Below are positions 35,784 to 43,108 of a stretch of 57,949 nt of DNA, piece after piece (positions within the stretch are counted from its first letter, which is position 1; the number at the start of each line of letters is the position of its first letter). This stretch comes from Streptomyces sp. WM6386 (GTDB taxonomy: Bacteria; Actinomycetota; Actinomycetes; Streptomycetales; Streptomycetaceae), in the NCBI RefSeq assembly GCF_000972385.1, contig NZ_JXTE01000060.1, positions 1 through 57,949 on the forward strand. Reading direction: 5' to 3'. The notes beneath the pieces were generated by a model, which made no database searches, was not told the DNA's origin, and saw nothing but the letters and a program-made list of their open reading frames with translations. The position numbers and the translations under genes were made by a program.

Positions 35784-36557
35784 GTGAGCGAGAAGAACCG
35801 TGAGGGAAAGCGCACCGCCCGCGAGCGGCTGGCGGTCGAGCGAGAGAAGCAGAAGACCGCGGAGAAGCGACGGCGAACGCTGATCGTGGGTGCGAGCGTC
35901 GTCTGTGTCCTGGGCCTCGCGGCGGTGATCGGAGTGGTCGCCGCCAACGCGGGCAAGGACGACACCGGCGACTCGGCGGACGGCCCGGTCGTGGCGCCCT
36001 CGGGGGCCAACGGCGACGACAACCTCGCCATCCCGGTCGGAAAGGCGAATGCCAAGTCCACGCTCACGATCTGGGAGGACTTCCGCTGCCCGGCCTGCAA
36101 GTCCTTCGAGGACGCCTACCGCTCGACGATCCATGAGCTGACGGACTCCGGCCGGCTGAAGGTGCAGTACCACCTCGCGACGATCATCGACGGCAACATG
36201 GGCGGCTCCGGCTCCCGCAAGGCGGCCAACGCGGCGGCCTGCGCCCAGGACGCGGGCAGGTTCACCGCGTACCACGACGTGCTGTACGAGAACCAGCCGC
36301 AGGAGACCGACGACGCCTTCGCCAAGGACAGCAAGCTCATCGAGCTGGCGAAGAAGGTCGACGGCCTGGACACGACCACGTTCCGTACCTGTGTCGAGGA
36401 CGGCACCCACGACACCTGGGTAGCCAAGTCCGCGGCGGCCTTCCGAAACGGCGGATTCTCCGGCACCCCGACCGTCCTCCTCGACGGCAAGAACATCTAT
36501 CAGGACCAGACCATGACCCCGGCGAAGCTGAAGCAGCAGGTGCTGGAGGCGAACTAG
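35784..36557 (+). CDS. membrane-anchored DsbA-like thioredoxin-fold protein, second copy
   Basis: 257 residues, paralogue of the protein at 4641-5453. The same order is seen: charged cytoplasmic start (REGKRTARERLAVEREKQK), one membrane anchor (about 31-53), then a thioredoxin-4 domain with CPAC at 102-105 in WEDFRCPACKSFED and a cis-proline loop FSGTPTVLLDGKNIY near the C-terminus. GTG start at 35784. The CPAC dipeptide differs from CPVC in the paralogue, which would shift redox potential. It lies between the trp terminator and lgt with its own transcription start presumably in the short gap. Confidence 0.88.
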   Translation: MSEKNREGKRTARERLAVEREKQKTAEKRRRTLIVGASVVCVLGLAAVIGVVAANAGKDDTGDSADGPVVAPSGANGDDNLAIPVGKANAKSTLTIWEDFRCPACKSFEDAYRSTIHELTDSGRLKVQYHLATIIDGNMGGSGSRKAANAAACAQDAGRFTAYHDVLYENQPQETDDAFAKDSKLIELAKKVDGLDTTTFRTCVEDGTHDTWVAKSAAAFRNGGFSGTPTVLLDGKNIYQDQTMTPAKLKQQVLEAN

Positions 36558-36658
36558 GGCAGGCCCTAGGGGTAAGAGTCTTCCGACCCTCCCGTTATGG
36601 ACCCGTAGCCGGGCTGCCTGCCGTGGGTGGCGCCCGGCACGGTAGCGTCGGACCTGCC

Positions 36659-37609
36659 ATGGAACTTGCCTACATTCCCAGCCCGTCGCGCGGGGTGATC
36701 CACCTCGGCCCCATTCCGCTGCGCGGCTACGCGTTCTGCATCATCATCGGTGTCTTCGTCGCAGTCTGGCTCGGCAACAAGCGCTGGATCGCCCGGGGCG
36801 GGCGAGTCGGCACGGTGGCCGACATCTCCGTCTGGGCCGTGCCGTTCGGTCTGCTCGGCGGCCGGCTCTACCACGTGATCACGGACTACGAGCTGTACTT
36901 CAGCGAGGGCCGCGACTGGGTGGACGCCTTCAAGATCTGGGAGGGCGGTCTCGGCATCTGGGGCGCGATCGCGCTCGGTGCCCTGGGCGCCTGGATCGGC
37001 TGCCGCCGCCGGGGCATCCCGCTGCCGGCCTACGCCGACGCCATCGCCCCCGGCATCGCCCTCGCCCAGGCGATCGGCCGCTGGGGCAACTGGTTCAACC
37101 AGGAGCTGTACGGGCGGGAGACGGACCTTCCGTGGGCCCTGCACATCACGTCCTCGACGGACGGCCGGGTGCCGGGCTACTACCACCCGACCTTCCTGTA
37201 CGAGTCCCTGTGGTGCGTCGGCGTCGCCGTCCTCGTCATCTGGGCCGACCGGCGCTTCAAGCTCGGGCACGGGCGGGCGTTCGCGCTGTACGTCGCCTCG
37301 TACTGCGTGGGCCGGTTCTGGATCGAGTACCTCCGCGTCGACGACGCCCACCACATCCTGGGCCTGCGCCTGAACAACTGGACCGCGCTGGTCGTGTTCC
37401 TGCTCGCGGTGGTCTACATCGTGGTGTCGGCGAAGAAGCGGCCGGGCCGGGAAGAGGTCGTGGAACCCGACGTCGACGGTTCCGACGGAGAGACCGCGGC
37501 TGAGGAGAAGACCGAGGACGCCGACTCCGCCGAGGCCGCGGAAGAGGCGAACGACGACGCCAAGGACGACGACGCCAAGGACGAGGCGGAGTCCGCGAAG
37601 AAGAGCTGA
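36659..37609 (+). CDS. lgt: prolipoprotein diacylglyceryl transferase
   Basis: Membrane enzyme that attaches diacylglycerol to the lipobox Cys of pre-lipoproteins. 316 residues. The Lgt signature is GRWGNWFNQELYG at residues 140-152; LRGYAFCIIIG (21-31), GGRLYHV (68-73) and HPTFLYESLW are further conserved parts. About seven spans occupy residues 1-262. The ATG at 36659 follows a -10-like TAGCGT by 10 bases. The C-terminal 50 residues are an acidic low-complexity tail (EEKTEDADSAEAAEEANDDA and more) not found in E. coli Lgt. Confidence 0.96.
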   Translation: MELAYIPSPSRGVIHLGPIPLRGYAFCIIIGVFVAVWLGNKRWIARGGRVGTVADISVWAVPFGLLGGRLYHVITDYELYFSEGRDWVDAFKIWEGGLGIWGAIALGALGAWIGCRRRGIPLPAYADAIAPGIALAQAIGRWGNWFNQELYGRETDLPWALHITSSTDGRVPGYYHPTFLYESLWCVGVAVLVIWADRRFKLGHGRAFALYVASYCVGRFWIEYLRVDDAHHILGLRLNNWTALVVFLLAVVYIVVSAKKRPGREEVVEPDVDGSDGETAAEEKTEDADSAEAAEEANDDAKDDDAKDEAESAKKS

Positions 37610-37617
37610 GAACCGGT

Positions 37618-37669
37618 CGTACGACGATGAGGGGCGCCCTGGATCCAGGGCGCCCCTCATCGTCGTACG
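37618..37669. terminator. 52-base perfect palindrome, bidirectional terminator
   Basis: The whole segment equals its own reverse complement, with arms starting CGTACGACGATGAGGGGCGC and centre GGATCC. It lies 8 bases after the lgt stop and 3 bases after the end of the convergent seven-gene unit. It should form a very strong hairpin in transcripts from either strand. Confidence 0.85.
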
Positions 37670-37672
37670 GGC

Positions 37673-38497
37673 TCAGATCCGGTGGGCCAGGGACAGGGTG
37701 CGTTGTGCTGTTGCCACCACCGCCGCGTCGATGAACCGGCCGTCGGGCAATGCCTGTGCGCCCCGTTCCACCGCTGCCGCCTTCACGATCGTTTCCGCCT
37801 GTTCGATCTCCCATGCCGTGGGGAGGTAGGCCTGTTCGATCACCGGGAGCTGGCGGGGGTGGATGGCGGCCCGGCCCAGGAAGCCCAGGGTGCGGCCATG
37901 GGCGCAGGAGGCTGCCAGGCCCTCCAGGTCGCGGATGTCGGGGTGGACGGACTGGGGTGGTGGAGGGAGGGACGCCGCTCTGGCCGCCACGATCACTCGG
38001 GAGCGGGACCAGTCGAGGCCCGGGTCGTCCCGCAAGCCCAGGTCGGCCCGTAGGTCCGTCTCGCCCAGGGCGATGCCGCGCAGGGACGGGTGGGCGGCGG
38101 CGATCTCGTAGGCGCGCTCCACACCGAGGGCTGTCTCGAGGAGGGCGTACAGGGCGAGGGCGCCTCCGGCGGCAGGGGCCGTGTGTGCGGCGATGCGGGT
38201 GATCTGCGCCGGGGAGGTCACCTTGGGGAGACGCAGGCCGGTCAGGCCGGGGAGGGCGGCCAGGGCTTTCAGGTCGGCGGCCGCGAGGGGACCGTCCAGG
38301 GCGTTGACCCGGACGTGGACGGGCTGCGGCTGCGGCTGGGCGAGGAGTTCCGCGGTGGCGTCACGGGCGTAGGCCTTGCGGTCGGGGGCCACCGCGTCCT
38401 CGAGGTCGATCACCACGACGTCGGCGCCGGCTGTCAGGGCCTTGGCCACCACAGGGGGGCGGTCGCCCGGGACGTACAGCCAGGTGAGTGGTGTCAT
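37673..38497 (-). CDS. CitE-type CoA-ester lyase (HpcH/HpaI family)
   Basis: 274 residues, TIM-barrel lyase related to citrate lyase beta, citramalyl-CoA and malyl-CoA lyases. It starts LTWLYVPGDRPPVVAKALTAGADVVVIDLEDAV (parts VPGDRP and DLEDAV are diagnostic), then LRLPKVTSP and the GIALGETDLRADLG metal region, with GRAAIHPRQLPVIEQAY near the C-terminus. It is the last gene of the seven-gene unit; its ATG overlaps the CoA-transferase stop (ATGA). Together with a CoA transferase it suggests activation and cleavage of a hydroxy-dicarboxylic acid; the substrate is unknown. Confidence 0.9.
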   Translation of the reverse strand: MTPLTWLYVPGDRPPVVAKALTAGADVVVIDLEDAVAPDRKAYARDATAELLAQPQPQPVHVRVNALDGPLAAADLKALAALPGLTGLRLPKVTSPAQITRIAAHTAPAAGGALALYALLETALGVERAYEIAAAHPSLRGIALGETDLRADLGLRDDPGLDWSRSRVIVAARAASLPPPPQSVHPDIRDLEGLAASCAHGRTLGFLGRAAIHPRQLPVIEQAYLPTAWEIEQAETIVKAAAVERGAQALPDGRFIDAAVVATAQRTLSLAHRI

Positions 38498-39696
38498 ACC
38501 GCGCCCTCCTCACGCAGCCTCGCCAACTCGCTCTCCGTCAGGCCCAGTTCCGCCAGGACCTCCTTGGTGTCCGCGCCGTGCGGGCGGCCTGTCCAGCGGA
38601 TCGCGCCGGGGGTGTCGGAGAGGCGGAAGAGGACGTTCTGCATACGGAGGGGGCCCAGGTCGGGGTCGGCGACCGTGGTGATGGTGTCCAGGGCCGCGTA
38701 CTGGGGGTCCGTCATCACGTCCCGGACGTCCTGGATCGGGGCCACCGCCGCCTCCGCCTTCTCGAAGGCGGCCAGGACCTCCGTGCGGGTGCGCTCGGCG
38801 ATCCAGGTGCCGACCGCCTCGTCGAGGACATCGGCGTGGCGGGCCCGGTCGGCGCCCGTGGCGAACCACGGCTCGGCGGTCAGGTCCTCGCGGCCCACCA
38901 GACACAGCACGCGTTCCGCGACCGACTGGGCCGAGGTGGAGACGGCGACCCAACTGCCGTCCGCGGTGCGGTAGGTGTTGCGCGGGGCGTTGTTGGCGGA
39001 GCGGTTGCCTGAGCGTTCCTGGACGTAGCCCAGCTGGTCGTACCAGGTCGGCTGCGGGCCCAGGGCCAGGAGGATCGGCTCGATGATCGCCATGTCCACG
39101 ACCTGGCCCTCGCCGGTGCGGTCGCGGGCGGCGAGCGCCGTCATCACCGCGTACGCCGTCGCGAGGCCCGCGATGGAGTCGGCGAGGCCGAAGGGCGGGA
39201 GCGTCGGGGGTGCGTCCGGTTCGCCGGTGATCGCGGCGAAGCCGCTCATCGCCTCGGCGAGGGTGCCGAAGCCGGGGCGATGGGCGTAGGGGCCGAACTG
39301 ACCGAAGGCGGTCACACGGGTGAGGATCAGCCGGGGGTTGGCCGCGCAGAGTTCGTCCCAGCCCAGGTCCCACTTCTCCAGGGTGCCGGGGCGGAAGTTC
39401 TCGATGACGACGTCCGCGGTCGCGGCGAGGCGCAGGAGGGTCGCCCGGCCGCCCGGCCTGGAGAGGTCCAGGGTGATCGTGCGCTTGTTGCGGCCGAGGA
39501 GTTTCCACCACAGGCCGATGCCGTCCTTCGACGGACCGTGGCCACGGGAGGGGTCGGGCTTGGACGGGTGCTCGACCTTGATGACCTCCGCGCCGAAGTC
39601 GCCGAGCATCGTGGCGGCGACGGGGCCGGCGAAGAGGGTGGCGAGGTCGAGGACGCGGAGGCCGGTGAGGGGGGCGGTGCCGTGCGGGACCTTCAT
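38494..39696 (-). CDS. CaiB/BaiF-type CoA transferase
   Basis: 400 residues, class III CoA transferase. Diagnostic parts: PLTGLRVLDLATLFAGPVAATMLGDFGAEVIKVEHP near the N-terminus (key pieces VLDL, AGP and DFGAEVIKVE), GLWWKLLGRNKRTITLDLSRP and VDMAIIEPILLALG. The catalytic Asp of the family is probably in the EAMSGFAAITGEPD to GLADSIAG region. The ATG at 39696 (MKVPHGTAPL) overlaps the kinase stop; a longer frame would overlap the kinase gene heavily. It moves CoA between an acyl-CoA donor and a free acid, here probably feeding the CitE-type lyase downstream. Confidence 0.92.
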   Translation of the reverse strand: MKVPHGTAPLTGLRVLDLATLFAGPVAATMLGDFGAEVIKVEHPSKPDPSRGHGPSKDGIGLWWKLLGRNKRTITLDLSRPGGRATLLRLAATADVVIENFRPGTLEKWDLGWDELCAANPRLILTRVTAFGQFGPYAHRPGFGTLAEAMSGFAAITGEPDAPPTLPPFGLADSIAGLATAYAVMTALAARDRTGEGQVVDMAIIEPILLALGPQPTWYDQLGYVQERSGNRSANNAPRNTYRTADGSWVAVSTSAQSVAERVLCLVGREDLTAEPWFATGADRARHADVLDEAVGTWIAERTRTEVLAAFEKAEAAVAPIQDVRDVMTDPQYAALDTITTVADPDLGPLRMQNVLFRLSDTPGAIRWTGRPHGADTKEVLAELGLTESELARLREEGAV

Positions 39697-40586
39697 ACCG
39701 TGCACTGCTTGTCGATCTCGGGGCGGTACGGCATCGACGCCGAGGCGCCCGCCCGCTGGACCGAGATGGCCGCCGCCGCGGCCGCCCACTTCAGGGCCTC
39801 GCGCATGGGCCGGCCCTCGCCGAGTGCCACCGCGAGGGCGCCGGCGAAGGTGTCGCCCGCACCGGTCGAGTCCACGGCGGTGACCTGGGGGGCGGGGACG
39901 CTGAGCGGCTCGGCGTAGCGGGACACGTAGAGGCTGCCCGCGGAGCCCAGGGTGACGACCACCTCCGGCACCTCGTCGAGGAGGGCGATCGCCGCGGCGT
40001 GCGGGTCGGCGCGGCCGGTGAGGGTGGACGCCTCGTGCTCGTTGGGGATCAACAGGTCGGTGGCGGCGAGGAGTTCGATGGGCAGGGGCTGGGCGGGAGC
40101 CGGGGTGAGGATGGTGCGGACACGGTGGGCGCGGGCCGCCTCGGCGCCGGCGATGGCCGCGGCCAGGGGGATCTCCAGTTGGAGGAGCAGGGCGTCGGCG
40201 CTGGCGATGAGGCCGTCGTCGCCGGGGGCGAGGTGGTCGACCGTGCCGTTCGCGGCGGGGATCACGACGATCGCGTTGCCGCCCTCGTCGTCGACGACGA
40301 TGTGGGCGGTGCCGGACGGGCCCTCCACGGTGCGGAGGTGGTCGGTGTCGACACCGGAGTGTTCGAGGGTGGAGCGCAGCTGGGTGCCGTGGGCGTCGTT
40401 GCCGACCGCGCCGATCATCGAGACGGTGGCGCCCGCGCGGGCCGCGGCGATCGCCTGGTTGGCGCCCTTGCCGCCGGGGATCGTGCGGAACTCCCGTCCC
40501 GTCACGGTCTCTCCGCGCTGCGGGGCCTTGGCGACGTAGGCGACGAGGTCCATGTTCGAGCTGCCGAGTACGGCGATGTGCGTCAT
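39693..40586 (-). CDS. PfkB-family sugar kinase, ribokinase type
   Basis: 297 residues. It has both PfkB signatures: GGKGANQAIAAARAG at 38-52 and DSTGAGDTFAGAL at 239-251, with Asp245 as catalytic base. The N-terminus IAVLGSSNMDLVAYVAKAPQRGETVTG is ribokinase-like (substrate-binding NMD), and TILTPAPAQPLP plus LIPNEHEASTLTG also match ribokinase. Ribose or a ribose-like sugar is the most likely substrate. The ATG overlaps the preceding hydrolase stop and the stop overlaps the CoA-transferase ATG. Its place right after four ADP-ribosylglycohydrolase-fold genes suggests it phosphorylates the sugar they release. Confidence 0.9.
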   Translation of the reverse strand: MTHIAVLGSSNMDLVAYVAKAPQRGETVTGREFRTIPGGKGANQAIAAARAGATVSMIGAVGNDAHGTQLRSTLEHSGVDTDHLRTVEGPSGTAHIVVDDEGGNAIVVIPAANGTVDHLAPGDDGLIASADALLLQLEIPLAAAIAGAEAARAHRVRTILTPAPAQPLPIELLAATDLLIPNEHEASTLTGRADPHAAAIALLDEVPEVVVTLGSAGSLYVSRYAEPLSVPAPQVTAVDSTGAGDTFAGALAVALGEGRPMREALKWAAAAAAISVQRAGASASMPYRPEIDKQCTV

Positions 40587-41947
40587 GGGCGGGAAGCCTC
40601 CAGGCGGGTGAGGTGGGCGAGGGCGTCGAAGCCGGTGCCGTCGAAGTCGGCGACGGAGGTGGCGAGGCGGTTCTTGAGGGGGGCGGTCCAGCGGTCGGGG
40701 AGCCGCTCGGGGGCGCCGGTGAGGAGGCCGGCGATGCTGCCCGCGGTGGCGCCGTTGGAGTCGGTGTCCCAACCGCCGCTCACCGCCCGGCAGATGGAGC
40801 CGGTGAAGTCGCCGTCGGCGTGGGTGAGGGCGGCGGCGATGAGGGCGGTGTTGGGGATGGCGTGGACCCAGTGGTGGGTGCCGGCGTAGGTGGCGTGGAG
40901 TTCGTCCACGACCTCGTCGAAGTCGTCGGTGTGCCGGGCCAGCCGGATCGCGTGGTGGACGGCCCGGGAGAGGCGGGAGGCCGGGGGGATCACGGTCAGG
41001 CCGGTGCGCAGGCAGGAGTGGATGTCGTGGGTGCCGGTGGTCGCGGTGGCGATGGTGGCCGCCGTGAACATCGCCGCGTAGACGCCGTTGGCGGTGTGGG
41101 TGAGGGTGGCGTCCCGGTGGGCCTGCTGCGCCGCGGATGCCGGGTCGCCGGGGTTGGTCCAGCCGTGGACGTCGGCTCGGATCAGGGCGCCGATCCATTC
41201 GCGGAAGGGGTTGCGGTGGCGGGCCGTGTGAGGGGGGTTCAGGCCGAGGAGGAGGTTGCGGTAGGCGATGCGTTCGGCGGTGAAGGTGCGGCCGGCGGGG
41301 AGTTCGTCCAGCCAGAGGCCGGCCACGTCCGTGGGGGTGAAGTCCCTGCCGTGGCGTTGGAGCAGGAGGAGATTGAGGAGGGGGTAGTTGAGGTCGTCGT
41401 CCTCGGGCATGCCGTCGATGTTCTCGGCGAGGGAGGTGGGGGCCGAGCGGCGGTTCCAGGGGTGGGCTCGCAGGAGGTCGGAGGGGACTCCCCGGGCAGT
41501 GAAGTAGGTGTTCAGGGGCCAGTTGCCGGTGGACCTGGCCAGGTCACGGATGGCTTCCAGAGGGAGCTTTTCGACGGGTTTGCCCAGAAGGCAGCCGACG
41601 GCTCGGCCCAGCCAGGCTGCTTCGAAGCGGGGGCAGGGAACGAGGGGTACGGCGCCGGTGCCGGACGGCCAGTCGGGGCACAGTCGTTTGATCTTTGTCA
41701 GGTCCGTCGGTTCGTGGTCCTCCAACCTGCCCGGCAGGTCCGCCAGTTCGTCCAGCAGGTCCTTTGCCAGTTGCCGGAGATACCTGGACGGGGGTTCCGG
41801 GGAGGCGCCTGCGCTGAGGGGGGCCTCCTCGCCGCCCGCTGCCTTCCATCGCGCCGCGATCACCGACGCCTCGCGGCCGTCCAGTGCCGCCTGGCGGAGT
41901 TCGTGGCCCAGGAGGTCTTCGGGTTGGACCCAGGTCAGTCGGAGCAT
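40583..41947 (-). CDS. ADP-ribosylglycohydrolase-fold protein D
   Basis: 454 residues, fourth and last of the hydrolase-fold genes in transcription order. The first 105 residues (MLRLTWVQPEDLLGHELRQA onward) are an extra helical domain absent from the others. The metal motifs are variants: AVGCLLGKPVE (118-122 GCLLG, Cys where others have Asp), PEDDDLNYPLL (181-188 region, in place of TDDT) and GGWDTDSNGATAGSIAG near residue 390, where the DTD pair is intact. This variant set is a known subgroup of the family; substrate unknown. It overlaps gene C by 13 bases and the kinase by 4. Confidence 0.88.
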   Translation of the reverse strand: MLRLTWVQPEDLLGHELRQAALDGREASVIAARWKAAGGEEAPLSAGASPEPPSRYLRQLAKDLLDELADLPGRLEDHEPTDLTKIKRLCPDWPSGTGAVPLVPCPRFEAAWLGRAVGCLLGKPVEKLPLEAIRDLARSTGNWPLNTYFTARGVPSDLLRAHPWNRRSAPTSLAENIDGMPEDDDLNYPLLNLLLLQRHGRDFTPTDVAGLWLDELPAGRTFTAERIAYRNLLLGLNPPHTARHRNPFREWIGALIRADVHGWTNPGDPASAAQQAHRDATLTHTANGVYAAMFTAATIATATTGTHDIHSCLRTGLTVIPPASRLSRAVHHAIRLARHTDDFDEVVDELHATYAGTHHWVHAIPNTALIAAALTHADGDFTGSICRAVSGGWDTDSNGATAGSIAGLLTGAPERLPDRWTAPLKNRLATSVADFDGTGFDALAHLTRLEASRP

Positions 41948-43101
41948 CTCGGGCCTTCGATCTCGGCGAAGGCGGACTCGTGGGCGCGGCGGCGGCGTAC
42001 GTCCCGTTCGAAGATCTCTCGGGTCACCTCGGTGAGCGCGGTCGCCGGGTCCCAGAGGTCCAGGCGGCTGGCCTCCGCGACCTGCTTCGCCCAGTCGTCC
42101 GGGGGCGGCGAGCCGAGGGCGCCCGCGATCGCGCCCGCCATGGTCGCGGTCGAGTCGCAGTCGCGGCCGTAGTTCACCGCGCCCAGGACCGCGTGGCGGT
42201 AGTCCCCGCCGGCCACCAGCAACATGCCCAGCGCGATGGGGAGTTCCTCGATCGCGTGCAGACGGGAGGGGCGGCGGGCGCCGAGGGAGGGGGCGCGGTA
42301 GTCGGGACCCACCGTGTCGTACGGCGCGATCGCCTCCCTGAGCGGCTTCAGGGCCGACTCGAACTCCGTGTGGCCCTGGGCTGCTTCGCAGACCTTCAGG
42401 ATCGCCGTCCGGGTGCCGTCCTTCGCCAGGGACAGACAGGTGGTCACGACCGACTCCGGGGTCGCGTTCGGGGCGCAGGCCGCCGCCACCGCCGCCGCGA
42501 AAACTGCCGCCGCCTCACGGCCGTACGACGACTGGTGGGCGCCCGCGATGTCCAGGGCCTCGGCGTAGGCGGCCCGGGGGTCGGCCGCGTTGACCAGGCC
42601 GGCCGGGGCCATGTACATCGCGGCGCCACAGTTGACGATGTTGCCCACGCCTGCCTCGCGGGGGTCTACGTGGCCGTAGTGGAGGCGGGTCACCAGCCAC
42701 TTCTCCGCCAGGAAGACGCGGTGGAGGGGGAGAGCCTCCTGTTCGAGCTCCGGGATCCAGCGGGGAACGGTCATCAGGTCCGGGACCAGGTGGTCCGCGA
42801 TCGCGTACGCGTCCAGGTGGTCGCGGACCTTGGCGTAGACCCTGACCAGGGCGTGCGTCATCAAGGTGTCGTCGGTGACGTGGCCGTCGCCCTTGTGGTA
42901 CGGGGCGATGGGGCGGGCGGTGCGCCAGGCGTCGCCGTTCCAGGGGCCGACGACGCCGTGGACGCGGCCGGCGTGACGTTCGAGGATCTGGTCGGGGGAG
43001 TAGCCCTCCACCGGGCCGCCCAGGGCGTCGCCGACGGCCGCGCCCACGAGGGCGCCGGTGATCCGGTCCTCAAGGCTGGTTTCTGATTCTTTGGGCGTCA
43101 T
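41935..43101 (-). CDS. ADP-ribosylglycohydrolase-fold protein C
   Basis: 388 residues, a canonical member of the family. All metal motifs are intact: AAVGDALGGPVEG (GDALG at 24-28), GHVTDDTLMTHAL (TDDT at 76-79) and NYGRDCDSTATMAGAIAGALG towards the C-terminus. In relatives these ligands hold two magnesium ions and cleave N- or O-ribosyl bonds. GNIVNCGAAMYMAPAGLVNAADPRAAYAEALD (parts) is typical of bacterial members. An AGGAGG lies 9 bases before the ATG, within the end of gene B, which is only 7 bases away. Confidence 0.93.
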   Translation of the reverse strand: MTPKESETSLEDRITGALVGAAVGDALGGPVEGYSPDQILERHAGRVHGVVGPWNGDAWRTARPIAPYHKGDGHVTDDTLMTHALVRVYAKVRDHLDAYAIADHLVPDLMTVPRWIPELEQEALPLHRVFLAEKWLVTRLHYGHVDPREAGVGNIVNCGAAMYMAPAGLVNAADPRAAYAEALDIAGAHQSSYGREAAAVFAAAVAAACAPNATPESVVTTCLSLAKDGTRTAILKVCEAAQGHTEFESALKPLREAIAPYDTVGPDYRAPSLGARRPSRLHAIEELPIALGMLLVAGGDYRHAVLGAVNYGRDCDSTATMAGAIAGALGSPPPDDWAKQVAEASRLDLWDPATALTEVTREIFERDVRRRRAHESAFAEIEGPRCSD

Positions 43102-43108
43102 GCCCGAA

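Noticed and set aside
39693..41198. Longer version of the PfkB kinase starting 200 codons upstream
   Set aside because: The added part is Arg/His/Pro-rich shadow of hydrolase-fold gene D. The kinase family starts at MTHIAVLG (40586).
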